DNA from: Lachnospiraceae bacterium UBA4348
GTDB taxonomy: Bacteria > Bacillota > Clostridia > Lachnospirales > Lachnospiraceae
DNA: 24,323 bases
Direction of reading: 5' to 3'
Assembly: GCA_002394165.1 (NCBI GenBank)
Contig: DGTA01000025.1
Coordinates: forward strand, 1-24,323
Shown: piece after piece, positions 22,849-24,323 of the stretch
How positions within the stretch are numbered: the stretch's first letter is position 1
How the letters are laid out: the number at the start of each line of letters is the position of its first letter
Made by a program: the position numbers and the translations under genes
Notes under the pieces: model-generated
Database searches by the model: none
Told to the model about the DNA's origin: nothing
What the model saw: the letters and a program-made list of their open reading frames with translations, nothing else

Positions 22849-22877
22849 ATTATAGTAAAAATGGTTTGATAAATCAA
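22849..22877 (-). promoter_or_regulatory. Promoter of the MgsA-like gene
   Basis: On the minus strand TTGATT (complement at 22872-22877), 17 bases, then a perfect TATAAT (complement at 22849-22854). It diverges from the rsmD promoter about 50 bases away. Confidence 0.8.
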
Positions 22878-22927
22878 TTCGTAATTCCCTTCGTGACAAA
22901 GAAAAACGGTATAAAAATGAATAAAAA

Positions 22928-22957
22928 TTGACAGCTGTCTTGATTTGTCACTATAAT
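22928..22957 (+). promoter_or_regulatory. Promoter of the rsmD-coaD genes
   Basis: Perfect TTGACA (22928-22933), 18 bases, then perfect TATAAT (22952-22957). A 10-base palindrome GACAGCTGTC (22930-22939) overlaps the -35 box and may be an operator. The leader is about 65 bases. Confidence 0.8.
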
Positions 22958-23029
22958 GAGATTTGCCGGCCGGATGAGATGTTTTTTGCCTCCGTTCCGT
23001 CGGAAAAAGAGGATGGGAGAGTGCCCTGT

Positions 23030-23590
23030 ATGAGAGTGATCGCGGGAAAGGCCAGAAGGCTTCTGTTAAAAACTTTGGAAGGCACTGATACAAGGCCTAC
23101 CACAGACAGGATCAAGGAGACGCTGTTCAATATCCTGCAGAGCGACCTTTACGGATGTTCTTTCCTGGATCTGTTTGCAGGAAGCGGAGGCATCGGGATA
23201 GAGGCGCTGAGCCGCGGAGCTCTCGAGGCAGTGTTTGTCGACTCGAATCCAAAGGCGGCGTCCATTATCAGGGAGAACCTGCAAAGGACACGCCTGGAGG
23301 AACAGGCAAGGGTTGTCCTGGCCGATGCCGCGGCGGCGCTGCCGCGCCTGGAAAACCACGGCCGATTTGACATCATTTTCATGGATCCGCCGTATCGGAA
23401 GGGACTGGAAAACGCAGCGCTGGCTTATCTTGCAGGCTCATCGCTGGCGGATGAAGAGACGCTGGTGATCATCGAAGCGGACATCGATACGGATTTTTCC
23501 TGGACATCGGAGTGCGGGTTCGAAGTGATACGCGAAAAAAAGTATAAAACAAATAAACATATGTTCCTCAAAAGAAAACAGGAGAACTGA
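23030..23590 (+). CDS. rsmD: 16S rRNA (guanine(966)-N2)-methyltransferase RsmD
   Basis: Methylates G966 of 16S rRNA using S-adenosylmethionine. The ATG at 23030 gives MRVIAGKARR, the usual RsmD start, with GGGAGAG upstream; longer in-frame starts run into the promoter. The 186-residue protein has RPTTDRIKETLFN (22-34), the SAM-binding DLFAGSGGIGIEAL (47-60), an acidic D71, and the catalytic DPPY (119-122). The C-terminal KKYKTNKHMFLKR is typical. coaD starts 4 bases after the stop, the very common rsmD-coaD order. Confidence 0.95.
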   Translation: MRVIAGKARRLLLKTLEGTDTRPTTDRIKETLFNILQSDLYGCSFLDLFAGSGGIGIEALSRGALEAVFVDSNPKAASIIRENLQRTRLEEQARVVLADAAAALPRLENHGRFDIIFMDPPYRKGLENAALAYLAGSSLADEETLVIIEADIDTDFSWTSECGFEVIREKKYKTNKHMFLKRKQEN

Positions 23591-23594
23591 AAAA

Positions 23595-24098
23595 ATGAAA
23601 AGAGCAGTGTATCCCGGCAGCTTTGATCCGGTGACTTTCGGACATATCGATATTATCCGAAGATCCGCTCTTCTGGTGGATGAACTGATCGTCGGCGTAC
23701 TGGTAAATCATACAAAAATCCCATTGTTTTCTGCACGTGAACGTGTTAAGATGTTACAGGATGTGACTAAAGATATACCAAATGTACGGATCGAATCATT
23801 CACAGGTCTTTCCGTGGATTTTGTCAGGAAATGCAACGCGCAGTTTATCGTGAGAGGCCTGCGCGCGATCACCGATTTTGAGTTTGAGCTGCAGATGGCG
23901 CAGACCAACAAGGTGCTTGGGGAAGGGGTCGATACGATCTTTCTGACAACCGACCTTGCTTATGCTTATCTCAGTTCCACCACGGTAAAGGAAGTGGCTT
24001 ATTACGGCGGTGATATCAGTCATTTTGTACCGCCGGCCGTTGCTGTGCGGATCCGGGAGAAGATCGCTGCAGCGGAAGAAGATGAAAACAGGACCTGA
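23595..24098 (+). CDS. coaD: Pantetheine-phosphate adenylyltransferase CoaD
   Basis: Fourth step of coenzyme A synthesis: transfers AMP from ATP to 4'-phosphopantetheine to make dephospho-CoA. The 167-residue length is normal. The nucleotidyltransferase motif TFGH is at 14-17 within YPGSFDPVTFGH, RGLR is at 87-90, and SSTTVKE (127-133) matches the conserved ISST segment. AGGAG lies about 10 bases before the ATG, at the end of rsmD. Cotranscription with rsmD is likely. A coiled-coil gene follows 41 bases later with its own ribosome binding site. Confidence 0.97.
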   Translation: MKRAVYPGSFDPVTFGHIDIIRRSALLVDELIVGVLVNHTKIPLFSARERVKMLQDVTKDIPNVRIESFTGLSVDFVRKCNAQFIVRGLRAITDFEFELQMAQTNKVLGEGVDTIFLTTDLAYAYLSSTTVKEVAYYGGDISHFVPPAVAVRIREKIAAAEEDENRT

Positions 24099-24139
24099 GG
24101 GGACCATATTGATAGGGGATACGATAAGGAGAGAGTAAT

Positions 24140-24323
24140 ATGAGCAGCAGAATTGAGCAGATCATTGAAGAAATCGAAGAGTATATCGACAGCTGTAAAT
24201 TTCAGCCGCTGTCATCCACCAAGATCGTTGTGAACAAGGAAGAGCTTGAAGAGCTTCTCCGTGAGCTTCGCATGAAGACTCCGGATGAGATCAAGCGCTA
24301 TCAGAAGATCATCAGCAACAAGG
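24140..24323 (+). CDS. Coiled-coil protein downstream of coaD, 3'-truncated by the window edge
   Basis: Sixty-one residues are visible, with the end outside the window. The sequence is rich in Glu, Lys, Ile and Leu and begins MSSRIEQIIEEIEEYIDSCK, followed by PLSSTKIVVNKEELEELLRE and the segment TPDEIKRYQKII. It resembles a short Clostridia protein usually found after coaD and variously annotated as ATPase or V-type ATPase subunit H-like; I know of no established function. The N-terminal helix and the acidic/basic alternation suggest a coiled coil, perhaps in a divisome or polar role by analogy with other coiled-coil proteins, which is speculation. AAGGAGAG precedes the ATG, so the start is firm. 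Confidence 0.8.
   Translation, partial: MSSRIEQIIEEIEEYIDSCKFQPLSSTKIVVNKEELEELLRELRMKTPDEIKRYQKIISNK

Noticed and set aside
22816..22899. N-terminal extension of the MgsA-like protein
   Set aside because: It runs through the -10 and -35 boxes of the gene's own promoter, and the MGS fold begins at MNIGFIAHN.
22928..23029. N-terminal extension of rsmD
   Set aside because: The first codon is part of the -35 box and the extension has no similarity to RsmD; MRVIAGKARR at 23030 is the usual start.

Overview
The window reads as chromosomal DNA of a Gram-positive anaerobe of the class Clostridia, most like the Lachnospiraceae. Pointers are the mid-range base composition, strong AGGAGG-type ribosome binding sites, the rpmB - Asp23 - fakA - recG block, a GerW/DUF2953 sporulation pair, a DUF6465 protein and a coaD-linked coiled-coil gene. 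The content is mostly housekeeping. I see no phage, CRISPR array, transposase gene, toxin-antitoxin or defence locus. Almost all genes lie on the + strand; the exceptions are deoC, a tRNA-Gly and a methylglyoxal-synthase-like gene.

Layout. 1-903 is the 3' part of gdhA (glutamate dehydrogenase), followed by a palindromic intergenic element and a large shared hairpin, with convergent deoC on the other side. A CYTH phosphohydrolase gene and a D-lyxose isomerase gene (1876-3119) form a pair that ends in a bidirectional terminator shared with tRNA-Gly(CCC). Next comes a methionine importer operon metQ-metN-metI (3404-6047) with its own promoter, a leader palindrome and an internal hairpin. A promoter with a 12-bp dyad then precedes a secreted SleB-like wall hydrolase, ruvA, ruvB and zapA (6169-9488).

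9569-14871 holds a U32-family RNA hydroxylation protein, a SEDS glycosyltransferase and its partner class B penicillin-binding protein, the last two overlapping. 14974-17144 is an operon of a NUDIX hydrolase, an unrecognised 98-residue protein, a DUF2953 protein and GerW. 17246-21695 holds rpmB, then Asp23-family protein, fakA and recG. 21805-22311 is a lysine/alanine-rich DUF6465 protein. A divergent, catalytically degenerate MgsA-like gene follows on the minus strand (22411-22815), then rsmD, coaD and the start of a coiled-coil gene.

The most unusual item is the MgsA-like protein. It keeps the fold signature and one catalytic aspartate, but several other catalytic positions are asparagine and the phosphate loop is altered, which suggests a sensor or a changed substrate. 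Secondary points are a MetQ with no lipobox cysteine, perfect palindromes at the metQ and wall-hydrolase promoters, and a wall hydrolase that appears co-transcribed with ruvAB and zapA. All functional calls come from reading motifs; no database search was run.
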